Part shown: positions 33,699 through 49,189 of the stretch, one piece after another
How the letters are laid out: the number at the start of each line of letters is the position of its first letter
Numbering within the stretch: the first letter of the stretch is position 1
Assembly: GCA_905331475.1 (NCBI GenBank)
Contig: CAJNYU010004277.1
Coordinates: forward strand, 62,001-126,000
Direction of reading: 5' to 3'
Length of the DNA: 64,000 nucleotides
Origin: Rotaria socialis
Lineage: Eukaryota; Rotifera; Eurotatoria; Philodinida; Philodinidae
Program-made: the position numbers and the translations under genes
Notes under the pieces: model-generated
What the model was told of the DNA's origin: nothing
Databases searched by the model: none
What the model saw: only the letters and a program-made list of their open reading frames with translations

Positions 33699-36600
33699 AT
33701 GTTGAAAGCAGTAATTCTTATTGGATCTCCTCAAAAAGGTTAATTCACTTGTTTATTTCTTTCGCTTTACTATCTATTTTAGCCTATCATAGGTACACGT
33801 TTTCGTCCATTATCATTAGAAATTCCTAAACCATTATTTCCTATTGCTGGCTATCCAATTCTTTATCATTTAATTGAATCATGTGCTCAAGTAAGTTAAT
33901 TTTTGCGCGATTTACTTCGAAAAATTATTTTCAATTATTAAAGTTAACTGAATTACGTGAAATTCTTCTCATTGGATGTTATCAACCAAACGAAGCACTC
34001 TCACGTTTTATAGCGAATGCACAACAAACATTTAATATATGTATTCGGTAAAATTAGAATACTAATGAAAACATAATACTTTTTAAATAAATTATTGATT
34101 TTCATTATAGTTACTTACAAGAATATGCATCATTAGGTACTGGCGGTGGTATTTATCATTTTCGTGATTTAATTAAAGCAAATGTATCGGATAAAGATGC
34201 ATTCTTTGTAATTAATGGTGATATTTGTGCAGATTTACCACTAGTAGAAATGCTTCAATTTCATCGTGAAAATGTGGAAGAAAAAGGATTTACTATTCTT
34301 GGAACTGAGGTTAGTTAACAAGAATTTTGTTTTTCAATTAAGGATAGTGAAAAAATAAAATTATCTATATTTCATTCTACAAATAATTTAGTTAAATAAG
34401 GTTGTCGTGCTAAATACTCGAAAATAATTTAAGATTGAATGTACCTCGTTGTAAAATTAATCCTTCGATATTTATTATCTTGTTCCTAATCTAAATATGT
34501 GACTTACGACAGTTTTACAGCAGGAAAATATCTCTAATCGATCGATACAAGAAGAAATGTTATCAATTCGATAAGACTACAAAACTATTGTACAAAGCCA
34601 ACAACAGCAATATAGAATATTTGCTTCTTAAATCTTACTGATCCGATGATTAAAATCAATAAATAATTTATTACGATATCCATCAGATTTTCATTTCCAC
34701 ACGATAAGCAGATGTGATATCAAGTAATCCTATACAGACTCGAGTCACTATATAACAGTACTCGGCTTCGCTAACAAATATGTACGTTTTTATAAACTCG
34801 CATAGTACGACCTCGATTTGGTATCGTAATAAATGCAAAACAAAAACATCGAATTGTACCCAGTAAAATTTTCAAAAATCGTCTATTTAGTGATTTTATA
34901 TTCTATGATACAAGACAAAATGAGAATCAATGAGAGTCACAGGAAAGTCAATAGACCTTAACGACGTACTCAATGTTTCAAGGCTTTAAATCTATTCTCA
35001 ACGAAAAGTCTCGATTCGTTTGAAAAACTTTTCAAATGCACTGTTCTTCTTCTAAATTAATCATACAAAGGACCCCGCCGGATAAAAAAGTTTTCTAGAA
35101 TCGATTTCATTTGTATACAGTATTGTAGAGCTCGTTGAGATACATCAAATGATATATAGGAAGTCAAGTTTTCATAACGGTTTTATGTAGTTACGGTCGA
35201 TATACTATCTATACTGGCATAGGGATTTGTATGGNCTCTATATGATAAAATAGCCGATTTTTTACCACTATTTTCAAGATTACCGACGAGCCCCTGCAGC
35301 TCAGAGAAACTGGGTCTACCAAATATGTAGAGCTCAGTGACAGACAGTTTTTAGAAAACTTTCACGTTGCTACCACATTGTTCTTCTGCACAGGACTGAA
35401 AACAGTAAAGTGTATTTTGGTGAAAAAATGTCTTTCATCGATAGAAGATGACTCTTTTCAGTAGCAAAGCAGTGGTAATGAAAACTATCAAATATGAAAA
35501 ATTGAGCACCACTTGTAACTGTATCGAACTGAATTATAAAACTAAATCTGTATATACTCATTTGAGATGATCATAGGAGTATACCTTTTCTATTAGTACC
35601 ATACAAATCCCTATGCCAGTATAGATAGTATATCGACCGTAACTACATAAAACCGTTATGAAAACTTGACTTCTTATATATCATTTGATGTATCTCAACG
35701 AGCTCTAGAATACTGTATACAAATGAAATCGATTCTAGAAAACTTTTTTATCCGGCGGGGTCCTTTTCAAAAATCCCATAGTTATATCTTTCGATATTTT
35801 TTCAGGCAACTGAAAAACAATCGACAAATTATGGTTGTATAGCATGGGATAAAAAGACTCATGAAGTTAAACATTATGTTGAAAAACCATCGACATTTGT
35901 ATCGACAACAATCAATTGCGGTGTATATCTATTTACTAAAGTTATATTTCAAATTTTATCGGAAACCTATCGAAATAATCAACAATTATATAAGTAAGTT
36001 CAAGATTAAACAGACGATTTAAATATCTATTGTATTTGTTTTAGTGAATCGATACCTATTTTTCAGTAAATTGTTTATGTTGTGTTCATCAATAATTTCT
36101 CTATCTGTCTCTATATTCACTGTGCATGTTTCCCTTAGTTACATTTCCCTCATAATGATGAAACGAAAAATTTATGCTTTTTTAAATAGCATTTTTTCAG
36201 ACTTCAGAAGTGGACAAAAATTGAATGATTGATTGCTTGTCTTATTTCCGTCTCCCTTTTCATCAAACATGTAAATAATATTTTCGATTATTTTTATTTA
36301 GCGACGCACCATCAACGTTCACAAATTATGATTCGGGATTCTCACGTGAAAATATTCGTTTAGAAAAAGATGTGCTTTCAAAATTAGGAGTATGTTGAAA
36401 ATTTATTCTTTGATTTCTATAAAATTATTTTTATTTTTATCGTAGGGTACTGGACAATTATATGTCTTTCCAATGGATGATAAATTTTGGACATCAATAA
36501 AAAATCCCAGGTACCGAACTTCTTAGATTGATTTCATTCTAAAAACGGCGATCATGTTTTAGTTCGGTTATTTATGCAAATCGACATTATCTTGAACTCT

Positions 36601-37378
36601 ATCGCATGTATCATCCCGAACGCTTATACAAGCAAACAGACTCTAAAGGACCCACTATTGTAGAGAAGTTTTCTTCTTTATATAAGATCAGTAAAACAAA
36701 CGCCTGTTTTCTATTATATAGATTGGTGATGTATTTATTCATCCAACAGCATGTGTTGCACCATCAGCTGTGGTAAGAAAGATTCTCTCTTGTGTAGATT
36801 GATTACGAATGTAAATCATCTTTTTAGTTAGGTCCCAATGTATCGATTGGTCAAGATGTAACAATTGGTTATGGTGTTCGTGTAAGAGAATCGATTGTAT
36901 TGGGCAGCTGCGTTTTACATGTATGAATGTTTGATTTTCTAAAATTCTCATTAATCAAAAACATTCGTATGTTTGTTTCAAGGACCATTGTTGTGTTCTT
37001 TATTCAATTATCGCATGGAATTCAACGATTGGACCATGGAGTAGAGTTGAAGGTACACCCAATGGTAAGTCTAGAGAACTCTATTTTTATACTATGTACA
37101 AAATAAATCCTGAAAAAAAATATTAGATCCTGATCCAAATAAGCAATTTTCAAAAATAGAACAAGATTCATTATTTCAAGATGGAAAACTTCATCCATCG
37201 ATTACAGTTATCGGTAAGATAAAGAAAGAAAATTTTTGAATAATATTTTAACTTAATCGTGTTTTTTCTCCTTCAAGGAAATAATGTATCCATTCCAGGT
37301 GAAGTTGTTGTTCTTAATGCTGTTGTATTACCACATAAAGAATTGGGATCAAGTTCGAAAAATCAAATAATTTTATAA
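33699..37378 (+). CDS. GMPPA: mannose-1-phosphate guanylyltransferase alpha subunit (GMPPA), 430 residues
   Basis: Exons: 33699-33738, 33793-33890, 33944-34047, 34111-34309, 35806-35993, 36302-36389, 36446-36510, 36563-36659, 36722-36772, 36828-36920, 36983-37064, 37127-37213 and 37278-37378. The sum is 1293 nt, close to the usual 420 residues. The N-terminal nucleotidyltransferase domain starts MLKAVILIG, followed by [17 protein letters not shown] (the signature of sugar-nucleotide transferases), [10 protein letters not shown] and [13 protein letters not shown]. The C-terminal left-handed beta-helix repeats read [20 protein letters not shown] and [12 protein letters not shown]. The tail LPHKEL...NQIIL matches GMPPA rather than the catalytic GMPPB. 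In animals GMPPA binds GDP-mannose and restrains GMPPB in the cytosol, controlling GDP-mannose for glycosylation. The fourth intron (1496 nt) contains a MITE-like element. Confidence 0.95.
35067..35766. mobile_element. 700 bp element with 168 bp nearly perfect inverted repeats
   Basis: The left arm 35067-35234 and right arm 35599-35766 are inverted copies that differ at only two positions that I can see. Ends: AAAGGACCCCGCCGG. The 364 bp centre is not symmetric and has no convincing open frame. An N at 35235 is the first base after the left arm. No target duplication is obvious; the base pairs flanking the ends differ. It lies wholly within intron 4 of GMPPA, away from the splice sites. The high arm identity implies recent insertion, arm-to-arm conversion, or an assembly effect. 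Confidence 0.85.
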
Positions 37379-38926
37379 GGCTTACACGTATTTTTTTTCA
37401 TTTACGTTTCTGGTTAAGTTATTGCTATAACATTAATATTTTGTTTTCTTCTTTTCTTAGTGAATATATGTCATCGGGTGAAAGAATCTAATAAATTTGT
37501 TTTAATATTTTAACAAAATAAAACTCTCACATACATACTTGAAAAACTTGCGTGGGCAATAGAGCAAAAATATTTTCACATGTGAAAAAAACATCTTCGA
37601 ATTGATTGAATTTAAATATAAATACATGCGGAAATATTCGGACTCGCATCCGATTGTTATGTGTACTGCAAAAACTGAATCGATTTATATATGTTGTGAA
37701 TAATTCTGAGCAACAATCTTTTTTTGAAAAACTCCCTGTACCCACCATCCCTCTCAAGGATGGTCTGGTCAATAATGACAATTTTTTCGATAACTCAGCC
37801 ATTTCTAGACTCATCTTCGAACTCGACTGAGATATTGAGGAGATCATTCAGTGTACCAAAATTCCATGGCAATTGGATGAGGTTTTCAAGAGTTATCGTG
37901 TTAACGGCCGGCCAGACACACTGACCGAATCTAGAGTGTACTCATTTTTTGAGTACACAAAAAAAAGACTATTTCCAATAACGAAATTACTTAGAATCCA
38001 AATTTTTCCGAGTTGATAAAAGTATGAAATGCTTTTAGAAATACTCGAGATGGATCCGAGTTTTGTATAGAAATAAATGCGAACGATTCATTGACTTTAC
38101 TCGTTGTCCTTCAATAAACCCATTGTTTACGTTTACCTACTCTATCTAACAATGAAACAGTATTCAATATAAAATTGATCTACTACGCTTTGCTTAATTT
38201 ATACCTTTCTAAATTTCAACAGAGATGTTCTATGTATTGGCAATTAACAAAAAGACGCCTTACATTTGATACATACACTTTTCTGATAACAATTTACAGT
38301 GAGCGCTAACTTCCACCACTCTTAAATTACGTTACAAACACAACTTGCTAGTTCTTCTTTTGTTATATTCAATTAGTGAAAGACATTTGATAGTAAGGTC
38401 TAGTGAAAAAGAACAGCCAATATATTCCGGTGGGGTTAAAATTTTACCTTGACACGTCCATATAAATTCCTTTTGATTCCAATCAATTGTATGTTAATAA
38501 TGACAAATCATTGAGGTAACCTTCATTTCTTTACATATGTTGAATAGATCAAGAAAATTCTCCCGCTTATCGTCAATAAATACCTGGTTCATAAAAATAT
38601 TAATCGCCACCAAAAGTTTTTCGGCTTTTTTTACAGTTCAATAAAAACAAGTTTTTTTTCTATATTTTAAAAAAGAAAAAAGAAAAAGAATACAATTATG
38701 CTTCTCTTTTTGTATGTGTGTGTGTGTGAAAAACAAGCAACCCTGAGAGAGAATTCAAATAGATAATAATAACGAAAAGAAGGAACAATGAGGAGGAGAA
38801 AAAAAATAAAATAAACATCACAAACTGGAATAAAAAGGAAAAGTCAGACAAACTGTTTTAATTCATTCAACTGTTCACAATAAACCTACATAAAAAAAAA
38901 ACAGAAAAGAAAATGAAACTTTATTA
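37379..38926. other. intergenic between convergent genes
   Basis: This holds the 3' flanks of GMPPA (plus) and the small minus-strand gene at 38927. AATAAA at about 37516 could be the GMPPA polyadenylation signal. A moderately GC-richer stretch at 37730-37920 has short open frames on both strands but no recognisable product. A (GT)n run lies near 38717. Confidence 0.4.
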
Positions 38927-39623
38927 CTACAGCGCAAAATCGAATAAATCATCCCATTCAAAATCAGAACAACAAGGTGAACGAATATATGTTGCAGAAG
39001 ATATTGAACTTGGAGATTGTGTCAAAAGTATATCTAAAAGGTCTTGTTCTGATTTTCGGTACGTTTTTGGACTATGTTCAATTCCTAGAGAGAAACCAAA
39101 AAAAAATACACCTTAAAATCATCACATGATTAAAACAAACAAAAGTGAGAGAGAGAAAGCGTAAAACAGATCGTTAGTTTAACACTCGAATTCCTTTTTT
39201 GTTTTGTTTTGTTTCTGTTCAAGATTTATGTCTTTCAAATGGAGAAGAATTAGAAAAGGAAACACGAAAAATAAATACATACTTGAGAAAGAATCTTTTG
39301 CTAAAAAATCATTCATCTTAGTTTTACTCTTTCTTCTCAATATTTTTTGTTAAACTAAGAAAATTTTCTTTTACCTGCTTCATGTTCCCATTCAAGTTGT
39401 GCATCTAATAAAATACCATCATCAATGCGCTTGTCAAGATTAGATTTTGTCATCTAAAATACTCATTGTTATGTATTGACGTTATCGAATATGACACATA
39501 CTTGACAATTCTTGTTCTCGTCGTTACTATCAAAAAAATTAAAAATAATATTCAATTGAAAGATGTACATATGAATACTAGATTTTATTTTTACCTGCTT
39601 TTCGTGTCATGTCTATCAGATTT
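38927..39623 (-). CDS. small spliced gene, product unrecognised, 3' exons only
   Basis: Four exons with GT-AG borders and consistent phases: 39623-39595, 39526-39502, 39453-39375 and 39084-38927. They encode about 97 residues ending with TAG at 38927. Notable segments are NLDKRIDDGILLDAQLEWEH and an acidic-aromatic C-terminus FEWDDLFDFAL, which resembles a short activation or binding motif. At least one more exon must lie upstream, because 39624 is a splice acceptor. Candidate coding segments at 39640-40095 could belong to it but need two or more further introns. I do not recognise the family. Confidence 0.6.
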
Positions 39624-40095
39624 CTAAATATCAGAAAATTAACATTTACAAATAGCTCTTGAAAACTCATGGGAGACGCTTAGGTTTATCTTTTGCCCAA
39701 CGGTTTAAATCACATAAATAATAGGTACGCCGAGAGTAAACTCTAGACATGAATAGTATCTCATCAACATTTGATGAAACAATTCCATTCAGGCGAAAAA
39801 AAAAGGTGAATAGAAAAGAAGAAAAGGAGAAGAGAAAAAAGTGAGAGTTATTCCTTCCACGTACTTGGCAACCGTCTTGACCATTTTTTTTAGTATTACG
39901 ACTCGTTGTATTATTACCGTCACATTTGATTTCCATACACCAATGACTATGAAATAAAAAGGCAAATGGAAGAGATGAGATGCCACACACATACTCATTA
40001 ATACATATATATGTATATATATTCTTATAAGAAAGTAAACCTTGAACTGAATGTATGAGTGAACTCGATAAGAATTTCATGTCTCCGTGACGCAA
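39624..40095 (-). other. possible upstream exons of the small minus-strand gene
   Basis: An open minus-strand segment includes exon-like pieces: one ending SSSLIHSVQ before a GTTTAC donor (about 40049), and SHWCMEIKCDG to NGQDGCQ with an acceptor TTTCATAG and a GTACGT donor (about 39950-39864). A third is VDEILFMSRVYSRRTYYL near 39760-39700. The intervening T-rich translated stretches look intronic. I could not join these to 39623 in one frame, so the model is unfinished. Confidence 0.35.
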
Positions 40096-43000
40096 CAGAA
40101 TTTTGTTTTAACAAAAAGGCTTTTCTTTTCGATCATAATTTGTTCTTCATTAGAAATCATTATTTATTCATAACTCACCGAAGAAAATATTTCATCATCC
40201 TTCTATAAGTCGAACGTACAACTGATAAAGACATTATTCGTGCTCGATAAAATCTTATATCCCATCATAGACATGACATGATCATTGCTTTCAATTGACG
40301 ATGATATCATCGATCTAGAAGAAAAAAAAAGAAGACAATATAATAGACGTCTAGTACATAGTTAAATTGGTGTCATATGTAATAAGATGCTGTCAAACAT
40401 TTAGTCGCCTATTGAGGCCTATATTTTTAATATTAATCGAACAACAGTTGTATTCATCTGCGTGCATTTGCTCAACAACAATTATAGAGTAAGCGCAAAA
40501 CGAAAACGAAAAAGAAGAAGAACATCAAATCGATGTTATACAACTTCGACAAAAACATGAATCCCCTAAACTAATTGTATCGAAAAGGCGTTTGCTTTTC
40601 TTTCTTAACTCATCATAGATCGAGCCAAGAAACAAAATAAATAAGACAACTTACGGTAAAGATAATCATTTTTTTTCTTTTTCTTCTTTTTGACTGAAAC
40701 AAAAAATAATCCTTCGCTTTCTATTTGTGTCATCTTCATTTTACCGAAAATCGAAATAGGAAAAGGAAGCGAGAAGCTTTACTAAACAGAAAACTGACGA
40801 GCAAAGTTTAATTGACTATACATTCTGTATAGAACGCGATTGTATATGATGAACGAGGAAGGAGAACAAGAAGAAGAAGAAGAAGAAGAAAGAATAGAGC
40901 TCACCTTTACCTTTTTTTCCCCTCTCTTCTCAGAGTAACTAAGGTAACAATGTAAGGACGAGGAGAGAATATATTATGCCTTCATTCAACAACTGCCATC
41001 GATGAGAAGAGAGATATTTAAATAAATATTCGATCGTTTTATTTTTTAAGTTCTCAAGTACCTGAAAAGAACAATCAACAAAATAAATTTATGAGACGAG
41101 ACAATTGTGCAATTAATATGCTGAATATCTAAGATATTCTTTTTATAAACTTAAATCATGCAATCGATTCATGTGAGAATGTATTGAAATAGAGAAGAAT
41201 GTTTTCGACGTGCACTGTACTAAATATAGTATTTTATTCCTCTTTTTTTGCCAACATATTTGTCCTAATGTCTTCTTTTTCTAACCTCGACATTTCAAAC
41301 ATTTTGTCACTCCGCATAGGCAAAGGAATGAAATACTTGTCCGGATGTACGTGATTGAACTTTAAAATTAAAGAAGTTAAGAAGAGATTTTTCCAAATCA
41401 AGGACATCCAATGCAATTTCTATGCTTAAAAAAGATCATTGTTAAAAAAAAAGCTTATTAAGTTAGACTACCTACAGGTTATGTCAAGTTCAATTATACA
41501 AGTAGAACAAAAAAGAAACGCACACAGAATCTATAAGCAACTTAGAGCTTTTTTTCTAATCACCTTTTTCTTCCTTTGCGTTAATTAAATTACAACAGCG
41601 TTGGAAATCTAATAGTTTAATGAATATGATCTTGATGTGTATATGTACTCTTGAAATAGGTTGCGCACAGCACCGAAAGATAAATATAAATTAAAAAGTA
41701 GCATGTGAAATGAAGTGCATGAGAAATACATTTAATTGAAGAAACAATTTCTTGTTGAAATCTTATATGACATACTTCTAATTGAAAAATACGCCGAACA
41801 TGAGATCAATAAATCTGGCCCTTTTATGTCGTATTCTTATCGAATCATTGAACATTGAATAGGCGGCGAAGAAAAATAACAAGTTTTTGTTTTCCTATGC
41901 ATGTGTAAAAACAAAAATATCCTAATGGAACTTTTACTAGTAAATACAAATGAAATTGACTCTTTGCTTTTAGTAGGAGGATTTCGTTGGACAAACTTTC
42001 ACCTAAGGTTAAGCTCTTTATATCATAGAGATTAACTTCAGATTGAACATAAGATGTTGTTTTTTTTTGTTCTTCGATGAAATAAAATATGTCTTGTAGG
42101 CAAAATTAAGATTATAATTTGACTGGGCAAGATTAAAATTCGATTAGAGATCAATTCGAACAAACAAAATGATTGAGATTTGTAAGTATAACTATTCTTT
42201 TTTGTATTTAATTGTATTGAGAAGTCTAGTCTATTCATAGCTATGGATACAATTACTTGATTTTGAATGACATTTTATTGAACAAAAAACTTCCGATTAA
42301 TTTCTCTTTTACATGAATATACTTTTCTTGTGCAAAAGTTTTTTTTTGTAGACATAACGACAATCGACTGTTACAGCCGAGTCAGACAGTTTTTTTTTAT
42401 TAAATAATAATGCCTTCATCCATATTTTTAAAATTCATCGACATGGTCGCTATTGATACAATTTTTATGAATAATTTCTTTCGATAGAAGTCTAAATTTT
42501 GCGCAAAAACCGAAAAAATATTAATCGAATACAGTGTTTCATGGGGACTATTATCCAATGACGGATAGCTACCAATCGTGATGCCATATCTTATCATGTC
42601 TAACATCCATTTTATGTATGAAATATTTGTACGTCGTTCTTTCTGCTCACTAAAATTTGTGAATAATGATTTATTCGTTTTTAGGAATGATTACAAAAAG
42701 TGGATCAGTCGATTGCATGTGTCTTGGTAGTTATCCTACATATTGAAAAGATCTAGATTCTAGATAAAAAGCAATGAGCGACAAGATGACATTAAGTACT
42801 GATTATGAAATAATGCTTCTACGGTGCTAAGAACTCTTAACAGTTCATATCAATGTGAGTTTGAGATAAAGGTCAACGTATTTACAGTAGATTTATAACA
42901 AAAAAAAATAATAACTTGCAGATTTACGAGGATTTAGACATTCAAACTATATCGAATGACTAATATAAATGTGATAGCATCGATAAAAAAACTATAATAC

Positions 43001-43389
43001 TACGAATGAGAATGAGTATTTACTGCTTTGAAAACTAAAAAATAAATGGATATGATCTTGAAAGTATTCTCTGTAATTATGATTCACCACCTTTTGCCAA
43101 TTATCAAGTGTATAAACGTGAAAATACTTACGAAAAGTATACATAGATGACGAATTACTTCATTTTTTAATTACCAACATATAGCGGCCCCTATGGAATC
43201 ACATACAATAAAATAATTCGATTGGCCATGAACCTCCTCATGACATACAAAGTAATGGTTGAGTGTAGGAAAAATGAATCAATAATAGTGTACATGTACA
43301 TAATTTATTCAATGTAAAACGTATGCAATAACATGATTTTTTTAAACTTTTGCTTTAGATACCTTTAAACTCTTTGTATTTGAAATCTG
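40096..43389. other. intergenic, no gene seen
   Basis: About 3.3 kb, AT-rich, with a GAA microsatellite at about 40870-40890. It includes the promoter of U2AF2 at its right end. No RNA genes, elements or credible exons seen. Confidence 0.4.
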
Positions 43390-46333
<2,944 letters not shown>

Positions 46334-47147
46334 TGATATATAGAAAAGCACAGCACCAATTTAAGAACATAAGTTGTTTTTTTTTGTCATTCACCTTGAT
46401 GTACAAGTTTCATTGTCCCTATCGTTTGTATGTGTGATTCTTTCTTTTCTTCTTGTTTCTTTCTGATTGTGTGTTATAAAACAATACTAAGAAAAATAAA
46501 ACAGAGATAATTTAACAAATCGTATCTTTCTTTTTTTTTTGATCGAAAAATACATTCTCTAATAGAAAAGTACGATAAATGTGTTAAAATCAAAGATTCA
46601 TAAGATAAGTATTAAGTGTGCTTTTTTCCAAAATAATTAATTTGATTTCGCAAGGTAAACTCAATTTTTTTCTACGAAAAATACGTTTAAGCTTATTAGA
46701 AAAGAAATTAGTCCTTGGCAGTAAAGATTTATCAACTTAGCCTATATTCGTACTTTCAGTAATCAATCAGATTTATCATAACATCATCCAACCTTGCAAT
46801 ATATATACAATCCTTCGTTCGTCTCGATTTATTTTCATTTGTACAAGGTTACATTAAATAGCGTGTTATGAAACAAAATTGTCTATCGATACGTTCAGGT
46901 GTGCAGTCGCCCGGGCGAATAGCGAGAGCAAGGATGCAAAACACAATGCACACATACAGGTAGAGTCGTGACGAAAAAAAAGCCAGTCTTTCACGACTAT
47001 CAATATGTATTTCTTTTAAAACGACACATTTTCCATATCATTATGATTACTAGTAGAAAGGTGGCGATGTGATATAGAAAGAAGAAGAAGAAGAAAAAGC
47101 ATTTACAAAACAAAGGAAGTTTTAAATAAACGTCGTGGATATGTAAC
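46334..47147. other. intergenic between U2AF2 and the Met/Pro-rich gene
   Basis: AATAAAACAG at about 46495 is the likely U2AF2 polyadenylation signal. The rest is the 5' region of the next gene, with a GAAGAA run near 47082. No other feature seen. Confidence 0.45.
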
Positions 47148-49189
47148 ATGGGCAGCATATTAGGAAGAAATCGAACTATATCAAACGATCCTTTCTATAC
47201 TCCTGTACCACCAATAGGTGCCTATCCACCCCAGTATGATCCAACTGGAGAATTAGGTTTGTATGGCCCTGGTTCTAGCCAAGAATATACGTATAGAAAT
47301 GAACCGACTTCAATGGGGAACTTATATGGACGACCAATTACAAGTTTAGCTGTGAATTATGGTGGCCGATATGCTCAAGGTAAATTCGAGTAAAATGAAA
47401 TTATAGCATCAAAAAATGTAATTCTTATTCATATGAAGGTCTCAATCAAGCACCAGGTATGGCTCCATGGAATTATGGAAATTATTATTTAGGTAACACT
47501 ACAATGCAAATGATGCCAATGATGTTAAACAAAGTACACCAATATGGCCAAATGCAAGCCATGTCTGCACTTTCTAATGCTGGTATATTAGGCTCGACAC
47601 CACCAATCGCATTAAATATGCCAATGGTGCCAAGTATGCCTTGTTGCATGCCTCCTTCATGTAATATGCCAATGAGTGCTCCGATGATGGCTGCAGCTAC
47701 GGCATTACCTGTTGCATTTAATCCATTAGTTCAAGGTATGTATCCAGCAGCATCGATGAGTCCAGTTAATTGGATGTGTCCATCATCGTTCATGTCTGCT
47801 TTGACATCGGGTCCTATGCCTTATCGTCCACCAGCATATGATTTTCCTAATAATGTTGGTATGGTCATGACTATTCCCTATGGTACACCGAATCCAATGA
47901 TTTCAGCAACAAGTTATGGTGCATCATATAATTGTGGTGCATCCTCGTCTTGGTGTTGTTCTTATTCTTATACGGCACCTGCACCTGCACCTCAACCGAT
48001 TTGTTATTATCCACGACCTGTTTCTGTACCGCAGCCATATGCTGTTCCATGTCCTTATCCTGTAGCTATACCTAATATTCAACAGGTACCAGTTCCACAA
48101 CCTGTAACCTATGTTGCACCTCCTATCGTAGCTGACTATACTCAAGCAGTCCCCTATAAAACCGACGCTCCACTTTGGACATCACAAGATACCTTTACAA
48201 ATACTAATTTTAGTCCACCTGCAGTGATGGCATCCAATCAAGATATGTTTGCATCTAACTTCAACGATAGTCAACCCATGAAAGGTACATTACCAGTTTA
48301 CAATGCAATAGATCAATCACAACTTTTAATAGGTCAACAAATTACGTCAAGTCTTTCAAATTCTGACCAAATTACTAGTGAACGTTTAGGTGTGACGCCA
48401 AGTAAACTCAAATATGGACATAAACACAATGGCACTCGTAATAGTCTATCGAAACGTATTCGTCATCATCTACCCACAATACCTGTTTTATCGAATTTTA
48501 ATTTTACTAAATTTCAACATCGTAGTGATCCAGTTTTACCTCCTATATTAAGTGGATATATTATATCGGATTCTGGTTGGATACCGAAAAATCCCGAACC
48601 AGAGGTAATGCCGCCTTTACTTGGTTATAAAAAACGAAAACGATTATCATACACAAATGAAAATGGCAAATCAACATCTTACTCAGTTGGTAGTCACGTA
48701 TCATTTCTTAAACGACGACATCCGAAAGATTTAAGTTCATCAACATCGGAATACGACTGTGTCATATGTCAACAAGAACGTGAAAAAAAGCGTTTACGTA
48801 AACATTATAATCCTTCAACCGTCTCATCTCTATTATCACTAACGGAATCAAGTAATTCTCAACATAATCGTCATTTGTCATCATATGAACCTTTCCTATC
48901 ATCAAAACTACAGGCACCAGCATCACCTAAAAAGAGTAGTCACAAATCACATCGTCGTCATGAAAAAAAAATTAAAAACAATTCTAACAAAGGATCCAGA
49001 AAATCAACTTCTCCAGTCTTAGTTCGTCAAACACCAATTCAAGACCAACGAGAAAACAAATTGAAGCAAGAAGAAAAACATGATAAAGGAAACAGTTTCC
49101 TCGATGATAATGATGATCTTGGAGATTTAAATAGTGAAAAATCAGATGGTCATGCATCACAGTTTAGTCTGAGAACCGTAGACGAATAA
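47148..49189 (+). CDS. unrecognised Met/Pro/Tyr-rich protein with basic C-terminal half, 660 residues
   Basis: Two exons, 47148-47379 and 47439-49189, with a 59 nt intron; phases agree and the total is 1983 nt. The start MGSILGRN fits an N-myristoylation consensus (Gly2, small residue at 6). Residues about 75-270 are low complexity, rich in Met, Pro, Ala, Cys and Tyr (for example MMPMMLNKV, PAPAPQP). The C-terminal half is different: a SDSGWIPKNPEPEVMPPLL segment, basic stretches (KKRKRL, FLKRRHPKD), a CVICQQEREKKRLRKHY motif, and a Ser/Lys-rich tail. The CxxC in CVIC is single, so it is not a zinc finger by itself. I do not recognise the family. It could be a structural or cytoskeletal/nuclear scaffold; this is speculation. 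Confidence 0.8.

Noticed and set aside
37527..37924. Overlapping open frames on both strands downstream of GMPPA
   Set aside because: No recognisable motif and no splice partners. The GC-richer stretch may be an old repeat, but I could not define ends.
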